Positions 25,588-34,526 of a DNA stretch of 64,000 nt are shown piece after piece. The notes under the pieces were generated by a model. That model did no database searches and was not told where the DNA came from. It saw only the letters and a list, made by a program, of their open reading frames with translations. The number at the start of each line of letters is the position of its first letter. The first letter of the stretch is position 1. Origin of the DNA: an uncultured Eggerthellaceae bacterium. GTDB taxonomy: Bacteria > Actinomycetota > Coriobacteriia > Coriobacteriales > Eggerthellaceae. The stretch is taken from positions 255,801 to 319,800 of the forward strand of contig CAKTTY010000001.1 in assembly GCA_934617065.1 (NCBI GenBank), in the 5' to 3' direction. Both the position numbers and the translations under genes were made by a program.

Positions 25588-28344
25588 TTACAGATTCCCT
25601 TGCACTTCAAGCGCTGCCTTCAGTACGCCTTGGGCGCGTCCGGCTGCACCGCCGGAAAGACTCTCGCCGGCCTCTTCGAGGACGATGGCCACTACTACTG
25701 AGCAGTCATCGGATGGGCCCATGCCCACAAACCAGCGGTCGTCTTTTTCCTTGCCAGTTTCTGCGGTACCGGTTTTGCCGGCAATCTGCACGCCGGAAAT
25801 GGCGGCTGCCTTACCGGTGCCGTTGTTCACAACCCCTTCAAGCACCGTGCGTACACGCTTGGCTACCGATGAAGAGCATACGTTCGACATCGTGGAAGGC
25901 GTTGCGCGATAGCTGTTCTTGCCGTCGGAGTTGTTTACGCTGTCGACCAGGTAGGGCTGCATAATGGTGCCATTGTTGGCGATTGCGCAGCCCACCAACC
26001 CCATCTGCAAAACGGTTGCCTGCGGGCCCGCGGGGCTGGCGTGTTCGCCTACCGGCTCACCTGCTGCTGCCCATGCGGTTTCCCATTCGGTCATTTCGTT
26101 CGGGTCGGGCATCAGCGATTTAGCAAGCGGCAAATCGAAGTTCAGCGCGTTGTTGAAGCCGAATTTCTCGGAAGAGGAAACAAGATCTTCCGCGCCGATC
26201 TGATCGCCAAGCTGTGCGAATACGGTGTTAGCGGAAAGCTCGGTTGCGCGCTGCAGCGTAATAGTGCCGTATGACGAGTTGTTGAAGTTCGTCACCTTGC
26301 CGCCGCCGATGTCGAGCGTGGAGGGGGAATCGTACTGAGTCGATTCAGTTGCCACGTTGTCTGCCAACGCGGTGGTCAACGTTACGATCTTGAACGTGGA
26401 GCCGGGCGAGTACAGCGCCTGGGTTGCGCGGTTGTACAGTGCCGAAGAGTCACCGCCAGAAGAAAGGATGCTGTCAACGTCGTCGGCATCGTAGGTGGGC
26501 GAAGAGGCAAGGGCCAAAATCGCTCCCGTCTTCGGGTCGATGGCAACGCAGGCACCCTTGTAGCCCTTCAACGAGTCTTGTGCAGCCTTCTGAATGGTTG
26601 AATTGATGGTGAGCTTCACGTCGTTGCCTGCGGTGCCGGCTCCAGAATAGGAATTCAACACATCGATCCATGAAGCGTAGTTGCTTTCACCCTTTAACGT
26701 ATCGTTGCAGGACGCTTCGATACCGGAGGTGCCGTATGTATCGGAAGCGTATCCCACCACGTGTGCAGCAAGGGTTCCTGCAGGGTATTCGCGCTTGTAG
26801 GTGCCATCGTCCTGCAGAACGGAATGAGCCAGGAGCACATTGTCGTACGTGGTGATAGCACCGCGCTCGGTTTTCGATTCTTTTGCCAGCGTATGGTTGT
26901 TGATGGGCATGTTCTTGTATTCGTCTGCTTGGATAACCATGATCATCGTCAGGTTGGCAACCAGAAGCGCAAACAGGGCAGAGAACACGATCATGGTGCC
27001 GGTAAGGCGCTTGCCCAGGGAAACGCGTCCCAGCGCACCGTTCAGGCTTACTACGCCCGTGCCCGATGCCATTTCGGTGCCCAGGCCCGTGCCCTGATCG
27101 CTTGCGCGCAGCAGGAAGCCCAAGATGATGAAGCTCGCCAGAAGCGAGGAACCGCCTTGGCTTACGAACGGGAGGGTAAGGCCCGTAAGAGGGATAAGGC
27201 GCGTTACGCCGCCCACGATGATGAAGGCCTGCAGAACGATAACGGCAGTGAAGCCCACAGCCATAAACGAGCTGACGTCGCTCTTTGCTCGAACGGAAAT
27301 CAAGATGCCGCGGATGGCAAAGCACAGATACAGAAGCAGTACGCCTGCAGCACCCAAAAGACCCGCCTCTTCGGCGATGGCGCTGAAGATGAAGTCGGAT
27401 TCAACAATAGGAATCTGCTCGGCCATGCCATTGCCAATGCCTACGCCGAACAAGCCACCATCTGCGATGCTGAAGATGGACTGAACCAGCTGATAGCCCG
27501 TGTTGGTGGGGTCGGCGAAGGGGTTGAGCCACGTATCGACGCGAACCTGAACATGGCTGAACAGGAAGTATACGAACACGAAGCCTACGGAAACCATCAG
27601 AAGGCTGATGACGATGTAAGCATGCTTACCAGTGGCCACGTAGAGCATGGTGACGAACACGAAGAACAGGACCAAAGCCGAGCCCAAGTCCTTTTCGAAT
27701 ACGATGACCAGCAAGGCCACGGCCCACATGATGATGACGGGAACCAGTGCGCGCATGTCGGGTACGCGGAAGGGCCCCAGCTTGTGGTTGAAGACAGAAA
27801 GCATCTCGCGGTTCTGCGCCAGGTATGCCGCCAAGAAGATGACGATACAGATTTTTGCAAGCTCACCAGGCTGAATGGAGAAACCACCGATGGAAAGCCA
27901 AATGCGCGAACCGTAGATTTCGTTACCGATGACTGGAAGCATGGGTGACATCAGCAGCAGGATGCCGGCGATCATGATGGTGTATTTGTAGCTGCCAAGC
28001 TTGTCGAGATTCTTCACGAATGCCAAAACAAGCACCATGAACACCACGCCAAGGAACAGCCATCCAACCTGTTTCATGGCCAGGTCGGGCGCAAGGCGTG
28101 TGATGAAGGCAATGCCAATGCCCGACAGAGCGAATGAAAGCGGAAGGATGGCGGGATCGGCGCCAGGGGCGAGCTTGCGAATGGCAAGATGGGCCACCAC
28201 GAAGGTGGCAAACATGCTCAAGGGCACCGTTAGGTTGTCGAGCGTTACCTGGTTCCCTTCGTTGAGGGCAACCATGGCAAACAGCAATATAACAAGAGGA
28301 GCTGCGATGCAAAGAAGCATCAGCTCGGTATTGCGTCGGGTCAT
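25588..28344 (-). CDS. RodA/FtsW-type glycosyltransferase fused to a penicillin-binding transpeptidase
   Basis: A 918-residue single chain joins two enzymes that are normally separate partners in septal or elongation peptidoglycan synthesis. Residues about 1-420 form a SEDS polymerase with about ten helices; EKDLGSALVLFF carries the catalytic Asp region. A further membrane anchor near 450-470 starts a class B PBP. The PBP motifs are intact: S-x-x-K in YSPGSTFKI near 650, S-x-N in SANTVF near 703, and K-T-G in IAGKTGTAETG near 855. In most Actinobacteria rodA and pbpA are adjacent genes between pstP and pknA/pknB; here they are fused and no pknA follows. It starts three bases after the pstP stop and is co-transcribed with it. 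Confidence 0.95.
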   Translation of the reverse strand: MTRRNTELMLLCIAAPLVILLFAMVALNEGNQVTLDNLTVPLSMFATFVVAHLAIRKLAPGADPAILPLSFALSGIGIAFITRLAPDLAMKQVGWLFLGVVFMVLVLAFVKNLDKLGSYKYTIMIAGILLLMSPMLPVIGNEIYGSRIWLSIGGFSIQPGELAKICIVIFLAAYLAQNREMLSVFNHKLGPFRVPDMRALVPVIIMWAVALLVIVFEKDLGSALVLFFVFVTMLYVATGKHAYIVISLLMVSVGFVFVYFLFSHVQVRVDTWLNPFADPTNTGYQLVQSIFSIADGGLFGVGIGNGMAEQIPIVESDFIFSAIAEEAGLLGAAGVLLLYLCFAIRGILISVRAKSDVSSFMAVGFTAVIVLQAFIIVGGVTRLIPLTGLTLPFVSQGGSSLLASFIILGFLLRASDQGTGLGTEMASGTGVVSLNGALGRVSLGKRLTGTMIVFSALFALLVANLTMIMVIQADEYKNMPINNHTLAKESKTERGAITTYDNVLLAHSVLQDDGTYKREYPAGTLAAHVVGYASDTYGTSGIEASCNDTLKGESNYASWIDVLNSYSGAGTAGNDVKLTINSTIQKAAQDSLKGYKGACVAIDPKTGAILALASSPTYDADDVDSILSSGGDSSALYNRATQALYSPGSTFKIVTLTTALADNVATESTQYDSPSTLDIGGGKVTNFNNSSYGTITLQRATELSANTVFAQLGDQIGAEDLVSSSEKFGFNNALNFDLPLAKSLMPDPNEMTEWETAWAAAGEPVGEHASPAGPQATVLQMGLVGCAIANNGTIMQPYLVDSVNNSDGKNSYRATPSTMSNVCSSSVAKRVRTVLEGVVNNGTGKAAAISGVQIAGKTGTAETGKEKDDRWFVGMGPSDDCSVVVAIVLEEAGESLSGGAAGRAQGVLKAALEVQGNL

Positions 28345-28347
28345 TGA

Positions 28348-29565
28348 CTACTCGCTTTCGTTGGCGCTCTTCTTCGTCTTCGAGGTGGAGGAGTCAGAAG
28401 ACGCTGCTTTATCGGTAGAAGCGGAAGCGTCGCTTTGCTTGGTTGCGGCATCCTGGCGGGCAATGTCTTCCTGGTAGGAAGCGATGAGCTCGTTTGCCTC
28501 ATCCATGCTGCCAACCGAAATACCATCGTTGATGCGGCTTGCCACGCTCGGTGATAGTTTGTTCACTTCAACGTCGGTAACGCGGTCGAGGCTGGAAAGG
28601 GGCATGCCGAACAGCTCGTCTTGCAGGCCGCGGTATACGGCGACCTTGCCGTCCTGGTTCACCAGGTAAGCGGAGTTGTTCACATACTGATAGGCAGTAA
28701 CGCCGGCGATTGCGAAAATGGCGATAACCGCTAGGACCAAGAACGTGTAGAGAATCTTCGACTTGCGCTCGGCTTTGCGTTCGCGCACCTCGCGAAATCC
28801 TTCAACGTCTACCACCACAGCGGTTGCGTTATCGAATCCGCCTGCATCAAGTGCGGCAGCCACCAGGTTGTCGGCGCATTCCTGTGCAGTGCGGCTGTGA
28901 CCCATGACATGCTCGATCTGCGGATCTTCGATCATGGTGCAAATGCCATCGGAGCACAGAAGGATACGGTCGCCCGTTTCAACATTCAGTTCGTAGATGT
29001 CGGGCTGCATATGGGGGTCGGATCCGATGGCGCGCGTGATAACCGAGCGGTTCGGGTGAACGCGGGCTTCGGCTTCTGTGAGCTGGCCTGCTTCGATCAT
29101 GTCGGCCATGAGGCTATGGTCGCGCGTAAGCTGCTGGAGCTTTCCATCATGCAGAAGGTATGCGCGCGAGTCGCCAACTTGGGCGATGATCAGGCGCTCG
29201 CCTTCCAAGATGGCAGCGGTAAGAGTGGTGCCCATACCCTCGCGGCCAATGCCTTTTGCGGGCGCTTTGATAACGTTGAGATTTGCGGCGATTACAGCAC
29301 GCGCCAACGCGTCGGAATCGGCGTGGTCGGGCGCAAGCTCCATGATGGTGTTGATGGCAATTTCTGAGGCGACTTCGCCTGCTTCGTGGCCACCCATGCC
29401 GTCGGCAACGGCGAAAAGCGGTGGAACCGCAACCAGGCTGTCTTCGTTATGTTCGCGGATGTGGCCAACTTCAGTGCGGCTTCCGAAGAAGGCAACGGAG
29501 TTGGGCTCATCTGCGGCTTTGCGCTCGGCGCGGGCGTTGCGGGGAGTGGGCATAGTTGAATTCAT
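28348..29565 (-). CDS. pstP: PP2C-family serine/threonine phosphatase (PstP-like)
   Basis: Membrane phosphatase that reverses PknB phosphorylation. The PP2C metal-site motifs are seen: REHNEDSLVAVPPLFAVADGMGGHEAGE near residues 36-63, GMGTTLTAAIL, QVGDSRAYLL, and the later LLCSDGICTMIED and GGFDNATAVVVDV. One membrane helix lies near 270-295 (FLVLAVIAIFAIAGVTAYQYV), followed by a short outer domain and a Ser/Lys-rich C-terminus. 405 residues. It lies between fhaB and the RodA-PBP fusion in one minus-strand operon with short spacers. Confidence 0.94.
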   Translation of the reverse strand: MNSTMPTPRNARAERKAADEPNSVAFFGSRTEVGHIREHNEDSLVAVPPLFAVADGMGGHEAGEVASEIAINTIMELAPDHADSDALARAVIAANLNVIKAPAKGIGREGMGTTLTAAILEGERLIIAQVGDSRAYLLHDGKLQQLTRDHSLMADMIEAGQLTEAEARVHPNRSVITRAIGSDPHMQPDIYELNVETGDRILLCSDGICTMIEDPQIEHVMGHSRTAQECADNLVAAALDAGGFDNATAVVVDVEGFREVRERKAERKSKILYTFLVLAVIAIFAIAGVTAYQYVNNSAYLVNQDGKVAVYRGLQDELFGMPLSSLDRVTDVEVNKLSPSVASRINDGISVGSMDEANELIASYQEDIARQDAATKQSDASASTDKAASSDSSTSKTKKSANESE

Positions 29566-29574
29566 CTTCCTCTT

Positions 29575-29991
29575 TTACTGGGCGAACCGTACGCGCATGG
29601 TTACATCGCCAACGGCAACTTTGTCGCCGTTCTTCAACGCGGTGGGTTCAGAGATAAAGCGGCCATTGACGGCTGTGCCGTTAGTTGAGCCTAGATCCTC
29701 CACGAAGAGGTTCTGGCCCATGAGCACAAAGCGCGCATGGCGTGAAGATACGTATTCGGCGCCGATGACGATATCGGATCCTGGGCTGCGGCCTACGATA
29801 ACCGGGCCGTTGACGGCAATGTTCACGCCGCGAAGTTCCTTAGGGCCTTTTTCGATGGCGACGGTCCAGGTCTTTTCGCCTTTGCGCTGTCCGCGCACCA
29901 GACCAATGCCAGTTTTCATGATGGCGAAAAGGAACAGGTAGAGCAGTGCTACAAAAAGCAGTCTGCCTATGAGGAGGATTACGTCAATCAC
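29575..29991 (-). CDS. fhaB: Membrane-anchored FHA-domain protein (FhaB/FipA-like)
   Basis: 138 residues: an N-terminal membrane segment (about 4-27, ILLIGRLLFVALLYLFLFAIM) then one FHA phosphothreonine-binding domain with IVGRSPGSDIVIGAEYVSSRHARF and the DLGSTNGTAVNG motif. In actinobacteria FhaB/FipA is a PknA/PknB substrate that links signalling to division. It is separated from pstP by only nine bases. The first FHA gene, fhaA, lies about 100 bases upstream behind a hairpin. Confidence 0.92.
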   Translation of the reverse strand: MIDVILLIGRLLFVALLYLFLFAIMKTGIGLVRGQRKGEKTWTVAIEKGPKELRGVNIAVNGPVIVGRSPGSDIVIGAEYVSSRHARFVLMGQNLFVEDLGSTNGTAVNGRFISEPTALKNGDKVAVGDVTMRVRFAQ

Positions 29992-30036
29992 GGGATAGCC
30001 TATCGTTTGAAACGGGTTTAAAAGGTGCGCATAAAG

Positions 30037-30074
30037 CGCAAACGGGCTGTGCCAGCAAGTGACGCAGCCCGTTC
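30037..30074. other. Hairpin between fhaA and fhaB
   Basis: AACGGGCTG (30037) and CAGCCCGTT pair across about 20 bases. No T tract follows on the minus strand, so it may tune expression or stabilise mRNA inside the operon rather than terminate it. Confidence 0.5.
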
Positions 30075-30087
30075 AAGGAAAATCTCC

Positions 30088-31074
30088 CTATCGGAAGGTG
30101 AATAAGAACGTGGTGGTGCCAACGGTTATGCGGTCGCCTTCCTGCAACATGGTGGAAGCGATATGGCGGCCGTTTACCAGCGTGCCGTTGGTGGAGCCAA
30201 GGTCGGCAACGCTCCAGGCGTTTGCGTTTTCGCGACGAATTTCAGCGTGGGTGCGGCTTACGTTCAAGTCTTCAATAGCGATGTCGCTGGAAAGGGCGCG
30301 CCCCATTACGATCTGCGCCTTAGTGATGGGGAAGGAGCGGTTCGTGGTGAGGTCGATAAGACGGGGCTGCTGGTTAGCGGCGCGCTGAGGAACGGCTTCG
30401 GGGGCATTGAGCTCATCGAAGCGAACGGTTTGCGGAGCAGCAACGGGTGCCGGCGATGGGGCAACAGGCGCTGCGCCGTAGGCTTCCTCGGCGTTTTCCA
30501 TTGCCAGGGCGTCTTCGGCCATTACGTCAATGCCCGAGCTGGCAAACTGTTGTGCCTGGGCAGGGACTTCCTGCGCGGGGACATAGGCCTGCTGTTGGCC
30601 GTAGTTCTGGGGCGTAGGGATGTTTGCGGGAATGGGAGCTCCGGCGTCCTGTGCGGAAAGGCCGTAGCGCTGCATTTCCTCTGCGCGAAGCTGCGAGACG
30701 ATGGGAGCGGAAACCAGTTCGGCTACAACGTCGAATTTGCCATGCTTCAGCTCGTCGTCGATGATGAAGCGCACCAAGGGAGAGCCGTCCATTACAAGGC
30801 CCAGCTCCTGAGCCTTGCCGCGCAGGTACGTTTCGGTTTCACCTGCCAAGGTGGGGTAGTAGCCAAACAGGCGTTCATCGTCGTCGGGGTTTACCAGCAC
30901 GGTGTACAGCGTGGGTGCGTATTCCTTGCCAGCGCCGACCATCTTTTCGCGGCGCATCTGCTTTTCAGCTTTTTTGGCAATCTGAACGGGGCTGATGGGG
31001 GCATCGAAAAACTTGTCGCCCATCTCATCGAAGCCATCTTCTACGCGGCGTTCGAATTTTGAGAAAAACCCCAT
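30088..31074 (-). CDS. fhaA: DUF3662 and FHA domain protein (FhaA-like)
   Basis: 328-residue cytosolic adaptor. The N-terminal DUF3662 domain starts MGFFSKFERRVEDGFDEMGD and includes ISPVQIAKKAEKQMRREKMV. A Gln/Ala/Pro-rich linker spans about 160-235. A C-terminal FHA domain has VMGRALSSDIAIEDLNVSRTHAEI and DLGSTNGTLVNGR. This is the FhaA architecture, known in mycobacteria to bind phosphorylated MviN and to interact with the PknB system. The start at 31074 has AAGGAG upstream and the family-typical N-terminus; the longer in-frame extension is not supported. First gene of the envelope signalling operon. Confidence 0.94.
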   Translation of the reverse strand: MGFFSKFERRVEDGFDEMGDKFFDAPISPVQIAKKAEKQMRREKMVGAGKEYAPTLYTVLVNPDDDERLFGYYPTLAGETETYLRGKAQELGLVMDGSPLVRFIIDDELKHGKFDVVAELVSAPIVSQLRAEEMQRYGLSAQDAGAPIPANIPTPQNYGQQQAYVPAQEVPAQAQQFASSGIDVMAEDALAMENAEEAYGAAPVAPSPAPVAAPQTVRFDELNAPEAVPQRAANQQPRLIDLTTNRSFPITKAQIVMGRALSSDIAIEDLNVSRTHAEIRRENANAWSVADLGSTNGTLVNGRHIASTMLQEGDRITVGTTTFLFTFR

Positions 31075-31351
31075 GTGTGATCTCCTTTTACAGTGTGTAA
31101 ATCGTTGTATTGGGAGTGCGGCATACGGCCGCACGGTATTCCAACCATCAATCTTGCCATAAATAGGGGAATTGGTGGGCTTTTTCACCCCATCGCCATT
31201 AAACAAGCTGATAGTTTTTTGTGGGTGCGCAGGGGCGGGATTCCCAGCTCGTTATTTATTTGTGTGCTTGCTTACAGAAAAGTTCACCATAGCTTACAAT
31301 CTTTGCAAAGTAAGTTGATGTGAGGCCTGTGTTTATGCGGCGTTGGGGGAT

Positions 31352-31465
31352 GTGACGAAGGTGCGCGCTGGGGATATGTCTAGGAAAAAAGCGAATGCGG
31401 CGTTTGCTTTGGCAGTTGCTGCCCTTGATGTTGGCGGGGCTTTGATTCTGCGTGCATTGGGCTAA
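31352..31465 (+). CDS. Possible small membrane peptide (37 residues)
   Basis: GTG-initiated frame MTKVRAGDMSRKKANAAFAL and onward, ending RALG-stop, with GGGGG two bases before the GTG. It contains one short hydrophobic Ala-rich stretch after a basic start. A promoter-like pair TTACAG / TACAAT with 17-base spacing lies upstream (31274-31302 region). It has no recognised family and is short enough to be chance. Otherwise the 476-base gap between fhaA and tRNA-Leu holds only promoter-like sequence. Confidence 0.3.
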   Translation: MTKVRAGDMSRKKANAAFALAVAALDVGGALILRALG

Positions 31466-31497
31466 ACAAAATAATCCAAAGAAATTGAAATTTTTTC

Positions 31498-31526
31498 TTG
31501 CGTTGGATTAGCACCTAAGGTAATCT
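31498..31526 (+). promoter_or_regulatory. Promoter of tRNA-Leu
   Basis: TTGCGT and TAATCT separated by 17 bases, ending 24 bases before the tRNA 5' end. Confidence 0.6.
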
Positions 31527-31550
31527 AACTCGTGCACAAAAGCTGCACAT

Positions 31551-31637
31551 GCGGGTGTGGCGGAATTGGCAGACGCGTACGGTTCAGGTCCGTATGAGCT
31601 TCGGCTCATGAAGGTTCAAGTCCTTTCACCCGCACCA
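31551..31637 (+). tRNA. tRNA-Leu(CAG)
   Basis: Class II cloverleaf: acceptor GCGGGTG/CACCCGC, encoded CCA, anticodon loop TTCAGGT (CAG), long variable arm TGAGC/GCTCA, T-loop TTCAAGT. Length 87 with CCA. Confidence 0.97.
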
Positions 31638-31648
31638 TTTACAAATCA

Positions 31649-31672
31649 GGCACCCGATCGGGTGCCTTTTTT
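31649..31672 (+). terminator. Intrinsic terminator of tRNA-Leu
   Basis: GGCACCCGATCGGGTGCC is a perfect palindrome followed by six T. The same GGCACCC stem is reused after serA at 32997. Confidence 0.9.
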
Positions 31673-31727
31673 ATTATCATAAAATCCGTTTACTGGTTCG
31701 TAATGCATGGTAGTTAGGAGATCCTGT

Positions 31728-32894
31728 ATGAGGCTCATTCATTGCTTGAACAACATTTCTGCCCAAGGTACCGATTTGCTTGATCCTAAGGCGTATTCAC
31801 TCACCGATTCACTGGATGAAGCAGAGGGCATTCTTGTTCGCAGTGCCGCCATGCATGATATGGAGTTCCCCGCTGGTCTTCGCGCCATTGCGCGCGCGGG
31901 CGCTGGTGTGAACAACATCCCGCTCGATCGTTGCGCCGACGAAGGCATCGTGGTCTTCAACACCCCTGGTGCAAATGCCAATGCTGTTAAGGAAATCGTG
32001 CTCTGCGCGCTTTTGCTGGGCAGCCGTGACATTTTGGGCGGCATCGAATGGTGCCGTGAAAATGCGGACGACGAAAACATCACCAAGGCAGCCGAAAAGG
32101 CAAAGAAGAAGTTTGCTGGTCAGGAAATCAAGGGCAAGAAGCTGGGTGTTATCGGCTTGGGCGCTGTTGGTGCCGAGGTTGCCAATGCCGCAGTTGAGCT
32201 GGGTATGGACGTATACGGTTACGATCCGTTTGTTTCGGTAAGCGCCGCATGGAAAATCTCCAGCCCCGTTCATTACATCACTGATTTGAAGGACATCTTC
32301 CGCACGTGCGACTACATCACCATTCACGTCCCTGCGCTGAAGGACACCATCGGCATGGTTGATGCCCATATGTGCTCCCTTATGAAGGAAGGCGTAGTTC
32401 TGCTGAACTTCTCGCGTGATACGTTGGTCGACGAAGCCGCCCTGAAGGTTGTGCTGGATTCGGGCCGCGTGAAGCGCTACATCACCGACTTCGCAACGCC
32501 AGGTGCTATGAAGATGAAGAACGCGGTTGTTCTTCCTCACCTGGGCGCTTCCACCGAAGAAGCGGAAGACAACTGTGCCATCATGGCTGTTCGTGAGTTG
32601 ATGGACTACTTCGAGAACGGCAACATCACGAACTCCGTGAACTATCCTGCATGCGATATGGGTGTATGCCCCGCAGGCCTTACCCGTATTGCGTTGCTGC
32701 ATAAGAACGTGCCGAACATGATTGCTCAGATTTCCAGCATCCTTGGCGATGACAACGTGAATATCGCCAACTTCATGAACAAGGCTCGCGGTGACTATGC
32801 CTACACCCTGATCGATATGGACCAGGCTCCTTCGGATGAAGCCATTGCAAAGCTTCGTGAGATCGAGGGCGTTCGTCGAGTTCGCCTTATCTAG
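31728..32894 (+). CDS. serA: D-3-phosphoglycerate dehydrogenase-like 2-hydroxyacid dehydrogenase
   Basis: NAD-dependent D-2-hydroxyacid dehydrogenase, 388 residues, most likely the first step of serine synthesis. Seen: ARAGAGVNNIPLD before the Rossmann domain, the NAD motif GLGAVGAEVANAA, the substrate Arg region NFSRDTLVDE, VLPHLGASTEEAE with the catalytic His, and a C-terminal ACT-type domain (NVPNMIAQISSILGDDNVNI). This short ACT form is common in Clostridia and Coriobacteria. The ATG at 31728 has TTAGGAG eight bases upstream; a start seven codons earlier lacks a site. Monocistronic. Confidence 0.88.
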   Translation: MRLIHCLNNISAQGTDLLDPKAYSLTDSLDEAEGILVRSAAMHDMEFPAGLRAIARAGAGVNNIPLDRCADEGIVVFNTPGANANAVKEIVLCALLLGSRDILGGIEWCRENADDENITKAAEKAKKKFAGQEIKGKKLGVIGLGAVGAEVANAAVELGMDVYGYDPFVSVSAAWKISSPVHYITDLKDIFRTCDYITIHVPALKDTIGMVDAHMCSLMKEGVVLLNFSRDTLVDEAALKVVLDSGRVKRYITDFATPGAMKMKNAVVLPHLGASTEEAEDNCAIMAVRELMDYFENGNITNSVNYPACDMGVCPAGLTRIALLHKNVPNMIAQISSILGDDNVNIANFMNKARGDYAYTLIDMDQAPSDEAIAKLREIEGVRRVRLI

Positions 32895-32994
32895 CTTATT
32901 CGCTTGCGCTGCTGGGTAAGACCCGGCGGCGAGGCTGCTAGCTTAAATGGGGGATAGGGATAGGTTTCTATTGTTATTTCCCGGCAAACGCAAG

Positions 32995-33021
32995 AAGGCA
33001 CCCAATCGGGTGCCTTCATTT
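32995..33021. terminator. Bidirectional terminator between serA and rnhA
   Basis: AAGGCACCC pairs with GGGTGCCTT and is followed by CATTTTT on the plus strand; it lies between the convergent genes. Confidence 0.75.
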
Positions 33022-33043
33022 TTGTGCAATGAGGAGTTTGTTC

Positions 33044-33523
33044 CTATTTTCCTGGAAAGCCCTTGTCCTCGATTTTGCCGGGGCCATCGGCTGCCGAAGT
33101 TGCCAGTTCGTCGCAGCGCTCGTTTTCGGGGTGGCCTGCGTGGCCTTTCACCCAATGGAAGCTGACGTTGTGGGGCTTCTTCGCTTCCAGAAGACGTTTC
33201 CACAGGTCGGAGTTCTTTACTGGTTCTTTCTTGGAGTTTTTCCATCCGCGTTTGAGCCATCCTTCAACCCAGTGTTGGTTGAAGGCGTTTACCACGTACT
33301 GCGAATCGGAGTGGACTTCAACCGTGCAGGGACGTTTGAGCGCTTCCAGCCCGGTGATAACCCCAAGAAGCTCCATACGGTTATTGGTGGTGCAGGTGTA
33401 TCCCTGCGATAATTCGCGCGTGTGCAGTTTTCCATTTGAATCGGTGAAGTGCAAAACGGTGCCAAAGCCGCCAGGGCCGGGGTTACCGCGTGACGATCCG
33501 TCGCTGTAAAGAATTACTTTCAT
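33044..33523 (-). CDS. rnhA: Ribonuclease HI
   Basis: Degrades RNA in RNA:DNA hybrids. The catalytic acid residues are in LYSDGSSRGNPGPGGFG (Asp), NNRMELLGVITGLEAL (Glu), HSDSQYVVNAF (Asp) and GHAGHPENERCDELA (Asp). The basic protrusion LKRGWKNSKKEPVKN is present, as in E. coli-type enzymes. 159 residues. The start ATG (33523, minus strand) has AAGGAG nine bases upstream and begins MKVILYSDGS; a 46-codon upstream extension has no support. It follows engB on the same strand by about 100 bases. Confidence 0.95.
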   Translation of the reverse strand: MKVILYSDGSSRGNPGPGGFGTVLHFTDSNGKLHTRELSQGYTCTTNNRMELLGVITGLEALKRPCTVEVHSDSQYVVNAFNQHWVEGWLKRGWKNSKKEPVKNSDLWKRLLEAKKPHNVSFHWVKGHAGHPENERCDELATSAADGPGKIEDKGFPGK

Positions 33524-33620
33524 ATAGTGGTCTCCTTGGGGGGTAGGGGTGGATCCCTTGGGGCTAGGGAGGGCATTCGTCCCCCTAGTGCCTTCTGTTA
33601 TGCATGGCTGGTGTTTTCGG

Positions 33621-34202
33621 TTATTTGCAGGCAGCTTCAATGAGCTTGCGCAGCTCGTCAAAGCCCGTGCCCTTTTCCGACGAGCAAACCACCATGTTCA
33701 CGCTATCGGGCAAGTTCAGTTGCTTTCGGATGGCGGCCTTCTGCTTGTTCGCTTCGTTCTTGCTCACCTTGTCCGCTTTGGTGAGCGCGATCATGAAGGG
33801 GAGCTGACATTCGGTGAGAAAGCTCACCATCTGTTCATCGAGTTTAGTGGCGGGATGGCGGATGTCGATAAGCGAAACAACCAGCGCATAGTAGCGATAT
33901 TGGTCGAAGTATCCGTTGATCATTTCCGACCAGCGGGCCTTTTCGCTTTTTGCCACTTTTGCATAGCCATATCCCGGAAGGTCAACAAAGTCGATTTCCT
34001 TGGTGGTGAAGAAGTTGATGGTGCTGGTTTTGCCTGGCATGGAGGAAACCTTAGCGAGCTTCTTGCGGTTGAAAAGGCGATTGATAAGGGAAGATTTTCC
34101 TACGTTGGAGCGGCCCACAAACGAGACTTCGGGGCGTACCGACTTAGGGATTTGCGCGGAAGTGCCATAGGCTCCTTGGAATTCAACCAGGTTGTAGTTC
34201 AT
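33621..34202 (-). CDS. engB: Ribosome biogenesis GTP-binding protein EngB/YsxC
   Basis: Essential GTPase in large-subunit ribosome assembly, 193 residues. G1 GRSNVGKSSLINRL near residue 31, G2 region PGKTSTINFF, G3 DLPGYGYA, G4 TKADK, G5 CSSEKGTG. The N-terminal FVGRSNVGKS with the preceding VRPEVS is typical. The start at 34202 has AAGGAG nine bases upstream; the reading frame continues upstream to 34427 without a ribosome site or family similarity. Confidence 0.95.
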   Translation of the reverse strand: MNYNLVEFQGAYGTSAQIPKSVRPEVSFVGRSNVGKSSLINRLFNRKKLAKVSSMPGKTSTINFFTTKEIDFVDLPGYGYAKVAKSEKARWSEMINGYFDQYRYYALVVSLIDIRHPATKLDEQMVSFLTECQLPFMIALTKADKVSKNEANKQKAAIRKQLNLPDSVNMVVCSSEKGTGFDELRKLIEAACK

Positions 34203-34526
34203 GGTGTGCTCCTTCTGCGTTTGCTTCTTCTTACTAATTAATAGGTTGCGATCGGCGAGTCCGATGGATCTCGTGGGGTGCACTGGCCTTGCGAAAACGT
34301 GCATGACACGGGCTAGGAGAGATCGAAGACTGGCTCGATACCGTTGTATGGTTGACTTGTGGCAGATTGCCCGCGAGGCGCTTTTACCCTGTGTTTGGCG
34401 TGGACGCTTCGCTTGTTGAGTTTCCATGATAGCGTTGATGCTCTTGCGGCAATGCGCAGATAATGGAAGTTCAAACAGCCCCCATTGTATTGATGTGCGG
34501 CCAATTCTGAAGGGAATAGGGCATAT

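Noticed and set aside
26761..27948. 395-codon plus-strand frame opposite the RodA-PBP gene
   Set aside because: Shadow of the minus-strand gene; His/Gln/Asp-rich translation with no domain.
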